DNA of 64,000 nucleotides, taken from Roseibium sp. (GTDB taxonomy: Bacteria; Pseudomonadota; Alphaproteobacteria; Rhizobiales; Stappiaceae). How positions within the stretch are numbered: the first letter of the stretch is position 1; each line of letters begins with the position of its first letter. The notes under the pieces are model-generated. The model saw only the letters and a program-made list of their open reading frames with translations, had not been told where the DNA came from and searched no databases. Shown here one piece after another: positions 25,948 through 34,830 of the stretch. The stretch spans positions 1 to 64,000 of the forward strand of contig JAEPML010000019.1 of NCBI GenBank assembly GCA_017643925.1, written 5' to 3'. Made by a program: the position numbers and the translations under genes.

Positions 25948-27318
25948 ATGACACGAAAAATCTCAAAACTGAACCGCCGGGCGTTTCTTGCCGGGACAGC
26001 TTTGTGCCTTTCCGGGACAGTCGCAGCCGCCCAAATGAAAGTCGCCGACCTGCGCGGCTCCATAGATTCCGCTGATTTGGGCCTGCTTCCCAACGCCACG
26101 GACGACCAGACAGCCCAGTTTCAAAATGCGGTCAACCGCGCGGTGGAACGCGGCCGCGCCCTGTTTCTCCCGGCCGGAACCTATCCGGTCGCGAATTTGA
26201 GACTGCCGTCAGGCACCCTGATCGTCGGCGTTCCGGGGCGCACGCGTCTCGTCTACCAGGGAGGCGGTGGCCAGCTGATCCGCGCCGAAGGCGTCAACAA
26301 TGTCGGCCTGACCGGGATCACCTTTGACGGGGCCAACCGATCCATCGGCGACTTCACCGAGGGCCTCCTGCACTTCATCGGCGTTCGCAATCTCTCATTG
26401 GACAATTGCGAAATTGCCGGCTCCGCGAAGATGGGACTGGTCATGGACCGCTGTTCCGGTCGCGTTGAGAATTGCCGCATTTCAGGTGCGGCTGAGGCCG
26501 GTTTGCGCTCAAACGAGGCGACGGGCCTTGCCATCACCGGAAACACGGTGACCGATTGTGCCAATGGTGGCATCTGGGTGCATCGCTGGCGCGAAGGTGA
26601 AGACGGTACAATCGTCTCCGGTAACAGGGTCGAACGGATCGGTGCCAGATACGGTGGCACTGGCCAGTTTGGCAACGGTATCAACGTGTTCCGCGCCCAT
26701 GGGGTCATGATCTCCAACAACCGGGTCACCGATTGTGCCTTCTCCGCAATCCGCTCCAACGCCGGCTCCAACGTTCAGATCGTCGGCAACTCCTGTCTCC
26801 GGTCCGGCGAGACGGCAATCTATTCGGAATTCAGCTTCCAGGGGGCCGTGATCGCAAACAACATTGTTGACGGCGCCACAACAGGCATTTCCATCGCCAA
26901 CTTCATGGACGGCGGACGCATGGCGGTCTGTTCCGGCAACCTCATCCGCAACATCAAGGAAGAAGGCCCCTACCCGCCTGAAGTCGCCGGCTTCGGGATC
27001 GGGATTGCAGCAGAAGCGGACACGACGCTGACAGGCAACATCATCGAGGGGGCGCCGAAATTCGGCATGATGCTTGGGTGGGGCCCTTACATGCGCAATA
27101 TCGCAGCTTCGCAAAACGTGTTGCGAGAGTGCGGAACCGGGATTGCGGTGACCGTCGTCGATGGCGCAGGCGCGGCCGTGATTACCAACAACGTTGTGCA
27201 AGGGTCGAAAACGGGATCCATCAACGGCTTCCGCTGGCTTGAAAGAGCGACCGGTGAACTCAACAACAGGTCGGAATTTACCAACATCACGGTCAGCGGC
27301 AACCAGGTCAGCGCGTAA
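25948..27318 (+). CDS. Tat-exported repetitive protein, TIGR03808 family
   Basis: 456 residues. Twin-arginine signal: KLNRRAFLAGTALCLSG, cleavage near AAAQ. The mature part is a right-handed beta-helix of the pectate-lyase type, with repeated rungs such as NNVGLTGITFDGANRS, ATGLAITGNTVTDCANGG and HGVMISNNRVTDCAFSAIRS. It matches TIGR03808 (RR-plus-repeat) proteins found in Hyphomicrobiales, function unknown, presumably periplasmic carbohydrate-acting or structural. ATG 25948 gives the Tat signal; the earlier in-frame region carries no signal. It converges with the DDAH gene, and a short dyad lies over the shared 3-prime end. Confidence 0.88.
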   Translation: MTRKISKLNRRAFLAGTALCLSGTVAAAQMKVADLRGSIDSADLGLLPNATDDQTAQFQNAVNRAVERGRALFLPAGTYPVANLRLPSGTLIVGVPGRTRLVYQGGGGQLIRAEGVNNVGLTGITFDGANRSIGDFTEGLLHFIGVRNLSLDNCEIAGSAKMGLVMDRCSGRVENCRISGAAEAGLRSNEATGLAITGNTVTDCANGGIWVHRWREGEDGTIVSGNRVERIGARYGGTGQFGNGINVFRAHGVMISNNRVTDCAFSAIRSNAGSNVQIVGNSCLRSGETAIYSEFSFQGAVIANNIVDGATTGISIANFMDGGRMAVCSGNLIRNIKEEGPYPPEVAGFGIGIAAEADTTLTGNIIEGAPKFGMMLGWGPYMRNIAASQNVLRECGTGIAVTVVDGAGAAVITNNVVQGSKTGSINGFRWLERATGELNNRSEFTNITVSGNQVSA

Positions 27319-27337
27319 CGGACATCTGTGTCACCGG

Positions 27338-28150
27338 CTAAGCCGGTGACCCGCCCAACGAAAATCTGAGCGACAGGCAGGACAGACCGCCGTCGACCTT
27401 GCGTGCTTCGTGGGTCGGCAACACCACCGATTTGAAGCCGGCCGCCTCGATGGCCGCAAGGGTCCCGGGATAGCCTTCAGGAACCAGCACGACATCGTTC
27501 ACGCGAATGACATTCGCTGCATATTCCTCACCTTTTGGCACGGTCACGATCTTGCGGTCGCCGAAAAAACCGCTTTCCGCCATGATCCCGGTTGCAAGAA
27601 TGACACCGTCTCCCAGTGTGGAGCAGGCTGTCTTGAAATGAAGGACACCCGTTGGCGTTTCGCAAACTGCGGCCGTATATCCCCAGTCACCAAGCAGTTT
27701 CTTGAAACTCTCGGCACCCTCCCGGTCGGTGCGTGCCGACAACCCGATCAGAATGATATCGTCGAGCATCAGTACATCGCCACCGTCGACATGGCCCGTT
27801 CCCGGGAGCTCTGTCACCTTGCCGAAACGTGCCTCCAGAGCCGGCCGGATTTCGCGCCCCTCGCCCAGACGGCTCTTGGTCCCCGGGCGAAGCTGAATGG
27901 CGCCTTCCGGCAGGCAAAAGGCGGGATCCTCCACGAAGCAACTGTCCGGATAGGTTTCCAGCGCCGGGAGCACATCGACAACAAGCCCGGCCTCTTGCAG
28001 CGCCTTCACGTAATGACCATGTTCCTCGCGAAACTTTTCACCGCTCGGATCTCCGGCATCAACCGCACGCAATCCGTTAGCCACACTGTTTGCCGGCGTT
28101 CTTGTGATAGCGTGGGTGAATCGGAATGACAGGCCAGGCTGGTGAGCCAT
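27338..28150 (-). CDS. Dimethylarginine dimethylaminohydrolase-like protein
   Basis: 270 residues of the amidinotransferase/DDAH superfamily (pentein fold). It would hydrolyse N-methylated arginine to citrulline and methylamines. Active-site blocks: DSCFVEDPAFCL (substrate-binding acids), GHVDGGDVLMLDD (catalytic His-Asp), and the nucleophile in VDGGLSCLSLRFSL. Arginine deiminase is excluded by size and by the EDPAF/GGLSC forms. ATG 28150 has AGGAG 7 nt upstream. Its start is only 12 bp from the start of a divergent acetyltransferase. Confidence 0.88.
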   Translation of the reverse strand: MAHQPGLSFRFTHAITRTPANSVANGLRAVDAGDPSGEKFREEHGHYVKALQEAGLVVDVLPALETYPDSCFVEDPAFCLPEGAIQLRPGTKSRLGEGREIRPALEARFGKVTELPGTGHVDGGDVLMLDDIILIGLSARTDREGAESFKKLLGDWGYTAAVCETPTGVLHFKTACSTLGDGVILATGIMAESGFFGDRKIVTVPKGEEYAANVIRVNDVVLVPEGYPGTLAAIEAAGFKSVVLPTHEARKVDGGLSCLSLRFSLGGSPA

Positions 28151-28162
28151 TTGGGATCTCCT

Positions 28163-28612
28163 ATGAAAACGACAAGCGACTACCCAGCCATTCGGCGCGC
28201 AAATGTGCAAGACATGGTTGCCCTGAAACAGTGCATCGACAGGGCCTATGCACCGGTAAAAAAGCGGTTGCCTGACTTGCCGGACGTGTCAGGCGGACTC
28301 GACACCGATATTGCCGAAAAATTCGTTTTCATCGCGGAACTCGGTGAAGCCATTGCGGGTTGCGCAATCCTGGGCATTACCGAAACCGAAGCCCACCTGG
28401 CCAATATTGCCGTCGACCCCGACATGAAAGGCATGGGGGTCGGCAGGCAACTCATGACCTTTGTCGAGGATTTCGCCCGTCAGAACAAGGTCCGCGAGCT
28501 TCACCTCGCAACCCACGTCAAAATGCCGGAAAATGTTGCGCTCTATCAGCATCTTGGCTGGCACGAGACGTCCAAAAGCGGCAACAAGGTCCTGATGCGG
28601 AAGCTGCTTTAG
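28163..28612 (+). CDS. GNAT-family N-acetyltransferase
   Basis: 149 residues. The acetyl-CoA loop is clear in IAVDPDMKGMGVGRQLMTFV (the Q/R-x-x-G-x-G/A type), followed by ENVALYQHLGWHETSKSGNK, the C-terminal beta-bulge region. N-terminus AIRRANVQDMVALKQCIDRA is a normal GNAT start. Substrate unknown; an amino-group acetylation of an amine or protein is likely. The start could also be GTG 28142. Located head to head with DDAH, so promoter elements must lie inside one or both coding sequences. Confidence 0.85.
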   Translation: MKTTSDYPAIRRANVQDMVALKQCIDRAYAPVKKRLPDLPDVSGGLDTDIAEKFVFIAELGEAIAGCAILGITETEAHLANIAVDPDMKGMGVGRQLMTFVEDFARQNKVRELHLATHVKMPENVALYQHLGWHETSKSGNKVLMRKLL

Positions 28613-28615
28613 ACC

Positions 28616-29653
28616 TCAGAGTGCTGCCTTGAGCGCCGACAGAAACTCTTCCCTGGGCCGAATGAAGCCGGCCGTCGTGCCCCGCCGGGTCAAAACCGGT
28701 GGATTGACCAGCCTGTCGAGCAGCTTTGCCTCGTCGTCATTGAGTTCGAGCATTGTTTCCAGAACGGTTGCCATCATGACCTCGGCAGCCCGCGTGGCGC
28801 CATCATCGCATTTCAGCGCGATGCCAAGTCCGAGTTCGGGAACCGCACCGCAAAAGACGCCTTCGGCGCCTGTCTTGACGAAGACCCTGCCCCGGAAACC
28901 TTCCATGACATCTGTGCAGAAGCGATCGGCACCGGCCACCATGTAGGGCTCATTGATACAGGCATTGTAAACACGGTCCGCCGCCTCGGCGCGCAGCGGT
29001 TCCAGTCCCTCCCCGGTTCCGAACACGGCAAAGGCCTTGGCGAAATTTCGCAAGGGAGATGCATAGGTCGGGATCGAGCAGCCGTCCGTGCCGCATACAT
29101 CCTCGGTCAGGGTGTCGCCGGTCAGCTGTTCCATGACCAGGCGAACTTCCCGCTGAACCGGATGGTCCGGCTGGATATAATCGCGCGTTTCAACGCCCAT
29201 CACGCGGGCAAGACCCAGAAACCCGGCGTGCTTGCCCGAGCAGTTGTTGTGAAGACCACAGGGCGTTTCGTCGTCAAGGATCAGTTTTGCGGCATCTTCC
29301 ATGCGCTTCGGCCATTGCGGCCCGCATTCCAGAGCCTCTTCGTTCAGCCCCGCCTTCATCAGCATGACGCGCGCGGTGTTGGCATGAACCTCTTCACCGT
29401 TATGCGAAGAACAGGCGAGCGCAATTTCCGCATCGGAAAGGTCAAGCGCTTCAGCGGCCCCCGATTCCACAAGCGGAATGGCCTGCAGTGCCTTGATCGC
29501 GGAACGCGGATAGACACGCGCATCAACATCTCCGATTGCGCAGACAATCTGTCCGGTTTTGTCCACGATGGCGACACTGCCACGGTGCATACTTTCAGTC
29601 AGATTACCTCGGGTAACGTCGACCAGCGCCGGATTTTCCATGTAGTTTCTCAT
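28616..29653 (-). CDS. L-asparaginase, Rhizobium etli type (PF06089)
   Basis: About 345 residues. It belongs to the thermolabile asparaginase family first described in Rhizobium etli, unrelated to E. coli AnsA/AnsB. Motifs: VYPRSAIKALQAIPL (S-x-x-K catalytic pair), ACSSHNGEEVH, HNNCSGKHAGFLGL (Cys and Lys near the active site), GTDGCSIPTYA. Converts asparagine to aspartate and ammonia in the cytoplasm. Start is not certain: ATG 29653 or 29641. Downstream of and in operon with a PLP aminotransferase, 22 bp apart. Fits amino-acid catabolism or nitrogen use. Confidence 0.88.
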   Translation of the reverse strand: MRNYMENPALVDVTRGNLTESMHRGSVAIVDKTGQIVCAIGDVDARVYPRSAIKALQAIPLVESGAAEALDLSDAEIALACSSHNGEEVHANTARVMLMKAGLNEEALECGPQWPKRMEDAAKLILDDETPCGLHNNCSGKHAGFLGLARVMGVETRDYIQPDHPVQREVRLVMEQLTGDTLTEDVCGTDGCSIPTYASPLRNFAKAFAVFGTGEGLEPLRAEAADRVYNACINEPYMVAGADRFCTDVMEGFRGRVFVKTGAEGVFCGAVPELGLGIALKCDDGATRAAEVMMATVLETMLELNDDEAKLLDRLVNPPVLTRRGTTAGFIRPREEFLSALKAAL

Positions 29654-29675
29654 ATCGAACTGAACGTTCTTTCCC

Positions 29676-30854
29676 TTAAGCGGATTCGGCGCCAGCTGCA
29701 GCCACAAATACCGACAGGCGCGCCAGCGCCTCGTCGATCACCTCGTCTTTCTTGCAGAAACAGAAGCGGATATACTCAACAGGAGCATTCTCGCCATAGA
29801 AGGCCGAGACCGGCACCGCTGCCACCCCGGCTTCCTTGACCAGGGTCTCGCAGGCTTCAATGTCCGTTTCACCGAGACCCAGGCCATCGAAGCCACAAGT
29901 CAAGAAATAGGTCGCGTCACAGGGAAGGACCGAGAAACCAAGCGATCTCAGGCCTTTCGCCATTCTGTCCCGCTTGTTCATGAGGTCGCCTGCCAGATCC
30001 TCATAGTAAGCGTCGTCCTTGGACAATCCGAAAGCAACGGCTTTTTGCAGGTTGGGCGGTGTGGTGAAAGTAACCCATTGATGGGCTTTCGCGATTGGAT
30101 CAATCAGTTTCGCGCCCCCGGTGATGTAACCGACTTTCCATCCCGTCAGTGAAAACGTCTTGCCCGCGGAGCCGATCCGTACGGACCGGTTGCGCATGCC
30201 TTTGTACGCCATCAGCGGACGGTGTTTTTGTCCGTCAAAAACAAGATGCTCGTAGACCTCATCGCAAATCGCAAAGGCGTCGTGCTCACAACAAAGGCTG
30301 GCGATCAATTCAAGCTCGGCGTCCGAAAAAACCTTTGCGGTCGGGTTCATCGGATTGTTGATCAGGATCGCCTTGGTGCGGTCGGAAAACGCTGCACGAA
30401 GCTCGGCAGGGTCCAGTTTCCATTCCGGAGGCCGAACGCGCACGCGCTTTGGGATGCCTCCGGCTTGCCTGACAAGCGGCAGGTAACAATCATAAAGCGG
30501 CTCAATCAACACCACTTCATCACCGGGCGAGACAAGGGCAAATATGCAATCGGCCAGCGCCTCGGTCGCACCAGAGGTGACGAGCACTTCCGCAGCCGGA
30601 TCGACATCCAGCCCATAGAAACGCTTGTTCGCGTCAGCCACGGCCTGGCGCAATTCCGGCAGACCGAGCATCGGGGGATACTGGTTTGGCTCGTCCAGCA
30701 AGGCGTCAGCAGCAACCTGCCGAATATCCATCGGGCCATCGACATCTGGAAAACCTTGACCAAGATTGACGGCGTTATGAGCCATCGCAAGGCGCGACAT
30801 GGTCTCGAAAACAGTTGTGTTGATACCCGTGAACACCGGGTTGGTCGGTCTCAT
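29676..30854 (-). CDS. PLP-dependent aminotransferase, class I (AspC/KAT-like)
   Basis: About 392 residues, fold type I. Landmarks: LGQGFPDVDGP near the N-terminus; VTSGATEALADCIF; NNPMNPTAKVFSD (N-P-x-N-P-T); CDEVYEHLVFD; and the PLP Lys in RIGSAGKTFSLTGWKVGYIT. The combination is the kynurenine/methionine-type aminotransferase group, which handles 2-oxo acids of several amino acids. Substrate not decided. ATG 30854 (MRPTNPVF) is preferred to 30866. First of a two-gene operon with asparaginase. Confidence 0.88.
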   Translation of the reverse strand: MRPTNPVFTGINTTVFETMSRLAMAHNAVNLGQGFPDVDGPMDIRQVAADALLDEPNQYPPMLGLPELRQAVADANKRFYGLDVDPAAEVLVTSGATEALADCIFALVSPGDEVVLIEPLYDCYLPLVRQAGGIPKRVRVRPPEWKLDPAELRAAFSDRTKAILINNPMNPTAKVFSDAELELIASLCCEHDAFAICDEVYEHLVFDGQKHRPLMAYKGMRNRSVRIGSAGKTFSLTGWKVGYITGGAKLIDPIAKAHQWVTFTTPPNLQKAVAFGLSKDDAYYEDLAGDLMNKRDRMAKGLRSLGFSVLPCDATYFLTCGFDGLGLGETDIEACETLVKEAGVAAVPVSAFYGENAPVEYIRFCFCKKDEVIDEALARLSVFVAAAGAESA

Positions 30855-31048
30855 GCCTGCTCCCAATTCGTTTCGCCGGTTCTAAACCCGCATGGGAACG
30901 ACGTCGAGCCCCTTCGTATCCTTGGGATGTTTCCGTGTTTGACCAGGGAGTTCCGGACAGGTGCTGGTTCAACGCAGGCCAGACTATTCCGCGAGTGGTT
31001 TGGCTTGAGTTTCGAGGGGGAATTCGGGTTTAGCCGTCTTAAGGGAAA

Positions 31049-31822
31049 TCAGGACTGCGCGCCGTAATACTCCTGCGCGATCTTGTCGACAAACCCCTCG
31101 TCAACGAGTTCCTTCATAACCATGTTCAGCTTGTCCAGCCGCTTCGCCCACCCGGACTTCTTGGAGACACCCAGATATAGATCCACTGAATTGCCCGGAT
31201 TGTATGGGGTTTTGCTGATCTTGTCGGACAAGCCTTGACGCTCGATGAAGTAGTCGACCTGGCAATCCGTGCCGATCATGACCGCGAAGCGTCCTCTCAT
31301 CAGCATGTCGATCAGGGTTTGCTCCTGTGGCACGCCGACCTTGTCGAGGGCCGTGTCATTGTCGAACCTGTCAAAATAGGCGGAGTGCAACACAAAACCG
31401 ATCTGGTGTTGCGCCAGGTCTTCATAGGTCTGAATTTCGTCCTCGCGGCCCGCAAGCGTGTAGAAGGACGTGGTGCACTTGAAGTAAGGCGTATCCGTAT
31501 AGGCGATGTATTTTGCCCGTTCGTCGCGATAGGCCAATCCGGTCATCACGTCGACGGCACCGCTTTGCATGGACGTCAGCGCTCGGCCCCAGGGCATTTT
31601 CACAACCCGCAGATCGGCTTCGGTACGTTTCGAGATCTCTTCGATGAGATCAAGGTCGAGCCCGATCAGCCCCTTTTCATCCGAAATTCGAAACGGCGGC
31701 CAGTCGTCCGTTGCGAGTGTCATCTCGGCAGCGCGCACCGGCAAAAAAAGCATTGTCAGAACTACAAAGAACAAGTAACGCAGAGCGAGAATATTTGACA
31801 CCAAGCAACCCCTGATTACCAT
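31049..31822 (-). CDS. Orphan solute-binding protein, family 3
   Basis: About 250 residues. Signal peptide ILALRYLFFVVLTMLFLPVRAA; mature start EMTLATDDWPPFRISDEKG with VVKMPWGRALTSMQSGAVDV, the PBP2 family layout. It resembles the protein at 2.2-3.0 kb (both DWPP then PW-RA) but sits far away. No permease or ATPase gene adjoins it. A GTG at 31801 (AGGGG upstream) is an attractive alternative start to ATG 31822. Polar amino acid or opine-like ligand by family. Confidence 0.78.
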   Translation of the reverse strand: MVIRGCLVSNILALRYLFFVVLTMLFLPVRAAEMTLATDDWPPFRISDEKGLIGLDLDLIEEISKRTEADLRVVKMPWGRALTSMQSGAVDVMTGLAYRDERAKYIAYTDTPYFKCTTSFYTLAGREDEIQTYEDLAQHQIGFVLHSAYFDRFDNDTALDKVGVPQEQTLIDMLMRGRFAVMIGTDCQVDYFIERQGLSDKISKTPYNPGNSVDLYLGVSKKSGWAKRLDKLNMVMKELVDEGFVDKIAQEYYGAQS

Positions 31823-31946
31823 GAAAAATCAAGTTGATGACCGTTCAATAGAAGAACAAGGGAATAAAAAATTCAATATCGGGATTTTTGTCTAGTTTTG
31901 AATAAATAAAATACAAAACAAGCTACAACGGAATTGGGAACGAGCC

Positions 31947-32687
31947 CTAACCCAATTCGCAGGTCACAGCACCAGAGATAATATCTGCAATACTTTTCTC
32001 TATGATTTCAATAAGTTCACCGCTGTCATTCATGCGCCCGAGCACCGCTTCTATGTCGGTGGCGAGTTCAGCGTTCTTTTCATGCAGATAGTGGTAGAGC
32101 GGCTCACGATGAATCGCTCCTCCCACAACTTCGATGTTTGCCAGGCCCATTCTGCTGAGCGTCATTTGTCCGGCAATCAGATCCCCGATAACGACGTCAA
32201 GCTGTCCGGCTTGCAGCCTCTCGAACAGCTCGACATAGGAGCGGCCGTGCCAGACATTGCTGTGTTCCTTGGTGATCTGATCGAACCGGACAATGCCGTC
32301 AAGCTGACCGAGTTTCGACGACGCCAGGTCTTCTTCGCTCAGGGCTTTCTCACCTCCCTCAACCACAGTGAAAAAGGCAGTCTGAAGCATGAAGATCGGC
32401 GCATCCACTTTGACAAGCGTTGGAAATCTCTCGGCAACAGCTCCAATCCGGGCCAGTTCTCCATCCACTTCCCCGCGCGCAGAGATGGCGAGCGCCTGTT
32501 TTCCGGACGCGTAGTGATACTCGGTGGCAATTCCAAGCTCGTCATAGGCTTTGTCAAGAACGAGGCGAGCAACGCAGGCGTTTGGAGCGTTCTCGATTGC
32601 TGAAATGACAAGTTTCTCCTTGGCAACAATGCTGCCAGGAAATGCGAAGCAAAGACAGAAAACTCCAAAGCAAGCCGGGACCCGCAT
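31947..32687 (-). CDS. Orphan solute-binding protein, family 3-like
   Basis: About 246 residues. Signal MRVPACFGVFCLCFAFPGSI with cleavage near IVAK. The mature sequence starts KLVISAIENAPNACVARLVL and contains RGEVDGELARIGAVAERFPT, a PBP2 pattern, but it lacks the DWPP motif of its two cousins. Immediately upstream (124 bp) of the other orphan binding protein, so the pair may be one transcript. Ligand unknown. ATG 32687 is chosen over the TTG at 32729 because it starts the signal peptide. Confidence 0.72.
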   Translation of the reverse strand: MRVPACFGVFCLCFAFPGSIVAKEKLVISAIENAPNACVARLVLDKAYDELGIATEYHYASGKQALAISARGEVDGELARIGAVAERFPTLVKVDAPIFMLQTAFFTVVEGGEKALSEEDLASSKLGQLDGIVRFDQITKEHSNVWHGRSYVELFERLQAGQLDVVIGDLIAGQMTLSRMGLANIEVVGGAIHREPLYHYLHEKNAELATDIEAVLGRMNDSGELIEIIEKSIADIISGAVTCELG

Positions 32688-33068
32688 TTGCGCAGCCCTT
32701 TTCTGATTCTTGATATATTCGACGGGCAAATCTCGCGAATCACCTCCGCCTGTTCACCAGCTCGAATTTACAACAAGGACAGCAAGGCGATAACAATTGT
32801 CGATCTTTTATGCCTTCAAATGCAATTCTCGATTTAAGAATACATCGCTGAAACCGGTTTTTGCCCAAATTCGGCCTCAGCCTGAAAGCTCTCACGAGGC
32901 AAGAATTTACAATGCTCATGAAATGCATGGCAGCCCGTCATCGCGAAACCTTGCTGCAATGCAAAAAATGAATTAGAAGAGCGTTGAATTGATTTAGGTC
33001 AAATTGCCGGCCTGGGCAGGGCGCTGGCGGCCTTCACAGCAAATACAGAACCGATCCGGAGTTTTTTC
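32688..33068. other. AT-rich intergenic region before the SulP gene
   Basis: About 380 bp with no supported gene. It separates a minus-strand binding protein from the plus-strand SulP gene and so holds two promoters. Composition is AT-rich (32760-32960). I found no strong repeat or hairpin. Confidence 0.4.
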
Positions 33069-34652
33069 TTGACCGCACGCGCCGAGGCGATCCCGCCTGT
33101 ACAATCGACCAAACTGAATGCCTCGCGCATCAAGATCGAACTGTTGGCGGGACTGACAGTTGCTCTTGCGCTTGTTCCCGAAGCTGTCGCCTTTGCCTTC
33201 GTTGCAGGCGTAAATCCGCTCGTCGGTCTTTATGCAGCCTTCTTCGTCGGCCTGATCACGGCCTGTTTTGGTGGGCGCCCCGGCATGATCTCCGGTGCGA
33301 CAGGTGCCCTGGCGGTTGTCATGGTCACCCTTGTTGCGCGCCATGGTGTCGAATACCTGTTCGCCACGGTCGTGCTCATGGGGATCATCCAGGTTCTTGT
33401 CGGCTTGCTCCGCTGGGGCAAGTTCATCCGCATGGTTCCGCATCCGGTGATGCTGGGCTTCGTCAATGGCCTGGCGATTGTCATTTTTCTGGCCCAGCTC
33501 GGACAGTTCAAGGTCGATGACGGTGCAGGCGGCCAGACCTGGATGACAGGATCCCAGCTTTACATGATGCTTGGCCTCGTGGCTCTGACCATGGCCGTTA
33601 TCTGGTTCCTGCCGAAGATCACGAAGGCCTTTCCGGCCCCTCTGGCCGGCATCCTGGTCGTAAGCGCATTGGTCCTGGGTTTCAATCTGGACACGCGCAC
33701 GGTGGGCGACATCGCGTCAATTGCCGGTGGTTTGCCGACTTTCCACGTCCCGATGGTCCCGCTGACCCTGGAAACGCTTCAGATCATTCTGCCTTACGCG
33801 ATTATCCTCTCGGCCATCGGCCTGATTGAATCGCTGCTCACGCTGAACCTCGTCGCCGACCTTACCAACACCAAGGGTGGCGCCTCGAAGGAATGTGTTG
33901 CCCAGGGCGCATCGAACATCGTCACCGGTTTCTTCGGCGGCATGGGCGGCTGCGCCATGATCGGCCAGTCGATGATCAATGTGAAATCCGGTGCCAGAAC
34001 CCGCATTTCCGGCATCGCCGCAGCGCTCTTCCTCCTGTCTTTCATTGTGGTTGCCTCTTCGCTGATCGAGCAGATCCCGGTAGCGGCGCTGATCGGCGTC
34101 ATGTTCATGGTTGTCATTGGAACCTTTGCTTGGGCCAGCCTGAAGATCATGCACAAGATCCCGTTGACGGACGCTCTGGTGATGATCGTGGTGACCTGTG
34201 TCACGGTCTATGCCGACCTTGCCGTTGCCGTTGTTGTTGGCGTGATCATCTCTGCCCTGGCTTATGCCTGGAACGCGGCGAGCCGTATCAGCGCGCGCGT
34301 CGGGACCAGCAAGGAAGGCTGGAAGGTTTATCGTCTGTCCGGACCGCTTTTCTTTGGTTCCACGACAGGCTTCAGCGACCTGTTCGATATTCAGAACGAC
34401 CCTGAAGACGTGGTCGTCGACTTCATGGACAGCCGCGTTGTTGACCACTCGGGTCTCGAGGTCATCGATGCCCTGGCTTCGAAATACGAGGCTGCAGGCA
34501 AGCGTCTGCACCTCCGTCACCTGTCACCGGACTGCCAGAAACTGCTTCAAAAGGCAGGCAACCTGGTCGAGGTTTCGGTGCTTGAAGATCCGGACTACGA
34601 GGTTGCCGTTGACTACGGTGAGACATTCGAAAAACCGGCCAAGTCAAACTGA
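33069..34652 (+). CDS. SulP-family anion transporter with STAS domain
   Basis: 527 residues. The SLC26/SulP N-terminal fold opens LLAGLTVALALVPEAVAFAF and continues PLVGLYAAFFVGLITACFGG, about 10-12 helices to residue 400. A cytoplasmic STAS domain follows (about 415-515): SGPLFFGSTTGFSDLF, VVVDFMDSRVVDHSGLEVID. Members move sulfate, bicarbonate or other anions with Na+ or H+; the substrate is not decided. Start TTG 33069 with GGAG 8 nt upstream (no in-frame ATG near). Directly followed by two adenylate cyclase genes after a terminator. Confidence 0.93.
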   Translation: MTARAEAIPPVQSTKLNASRIKIELLAGLTVALALVPEAVAFAFVAGVNPLVGLYAAFFVGLITACFGGRPGMISGATGALAVVMVTLVARHGVEYLFATVVLMGIIQVLVGLLRWGKFIRMVPHPVMLGFVNGLAIVIFLAQLGQFKVDDGAGGQTWMTGSQLYMMLGLVALTMAVIWFLPKITKAFPAPLAGILVVSALVLGFNLDTRTVGDIASIAGGLPTFHVPMVPLTLETLQIILPYAIILSAIGLIESLLTLNLVADLTNTKGGASKECVAQGASNIVTGFFGGMGGCAMIGQSMINVKSGARTRISGIAAALFLLSFIVVASSLIEQIPVAALIGVMFMVVIGTFAWASLKIMHKIPLTDALVMIVVTCVTVYADLAVAVVVGVIISALAYAWNAASRISARVGTSKEGWKVYRLSGPLFFGSTTGFSDLFDIQNDPEDVVVDFMDSRVVDHSGLEVIDALASKYEAAGKRLHLRHLSPDCQKLLQKAGNLVEVSVLEDPDYEVAVDYGETFEKPAKSN

Positions 34653-34695
34653 CCACTCCCCCTCAGCTCACACGGTTGAGCGGAGCAAGCTCTGG

Positions 34696-34733
34696 AAAAG
34701 CCCTCACGGATCCGATGCCGTGAGGGCTTTTCT
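34696..34733 (+). terminator. Rho-independent terminator of the SulP gene
   Basis: 14-bp perfect stem (34696-34709 with 34718-34731), 8-nt loop, ending in TTTT-C-T. Located 44 bp after the stop, so the cyclase genes likely have a separate promoter. Confidence 0.88.
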
Positions 34734-34830
34734 GCTTGAACTCAGCAGCGCCCAGCCGCCCTTCCGCTTTGCCCTAACGCGCCTAAGGCGCTATGCGTAA
34801 GAGACTGAAATCTTGCAACCGGGCAGTGTC

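Noticed and set aside
27330..27350. Dyad GTCACCGGCT/AGCCGGTGAC between convergent genes, possible terminator
   Set aside because: Loop of one base and no T run in either direction; it overlaps the DDAH stop. Weak evidence for termination.
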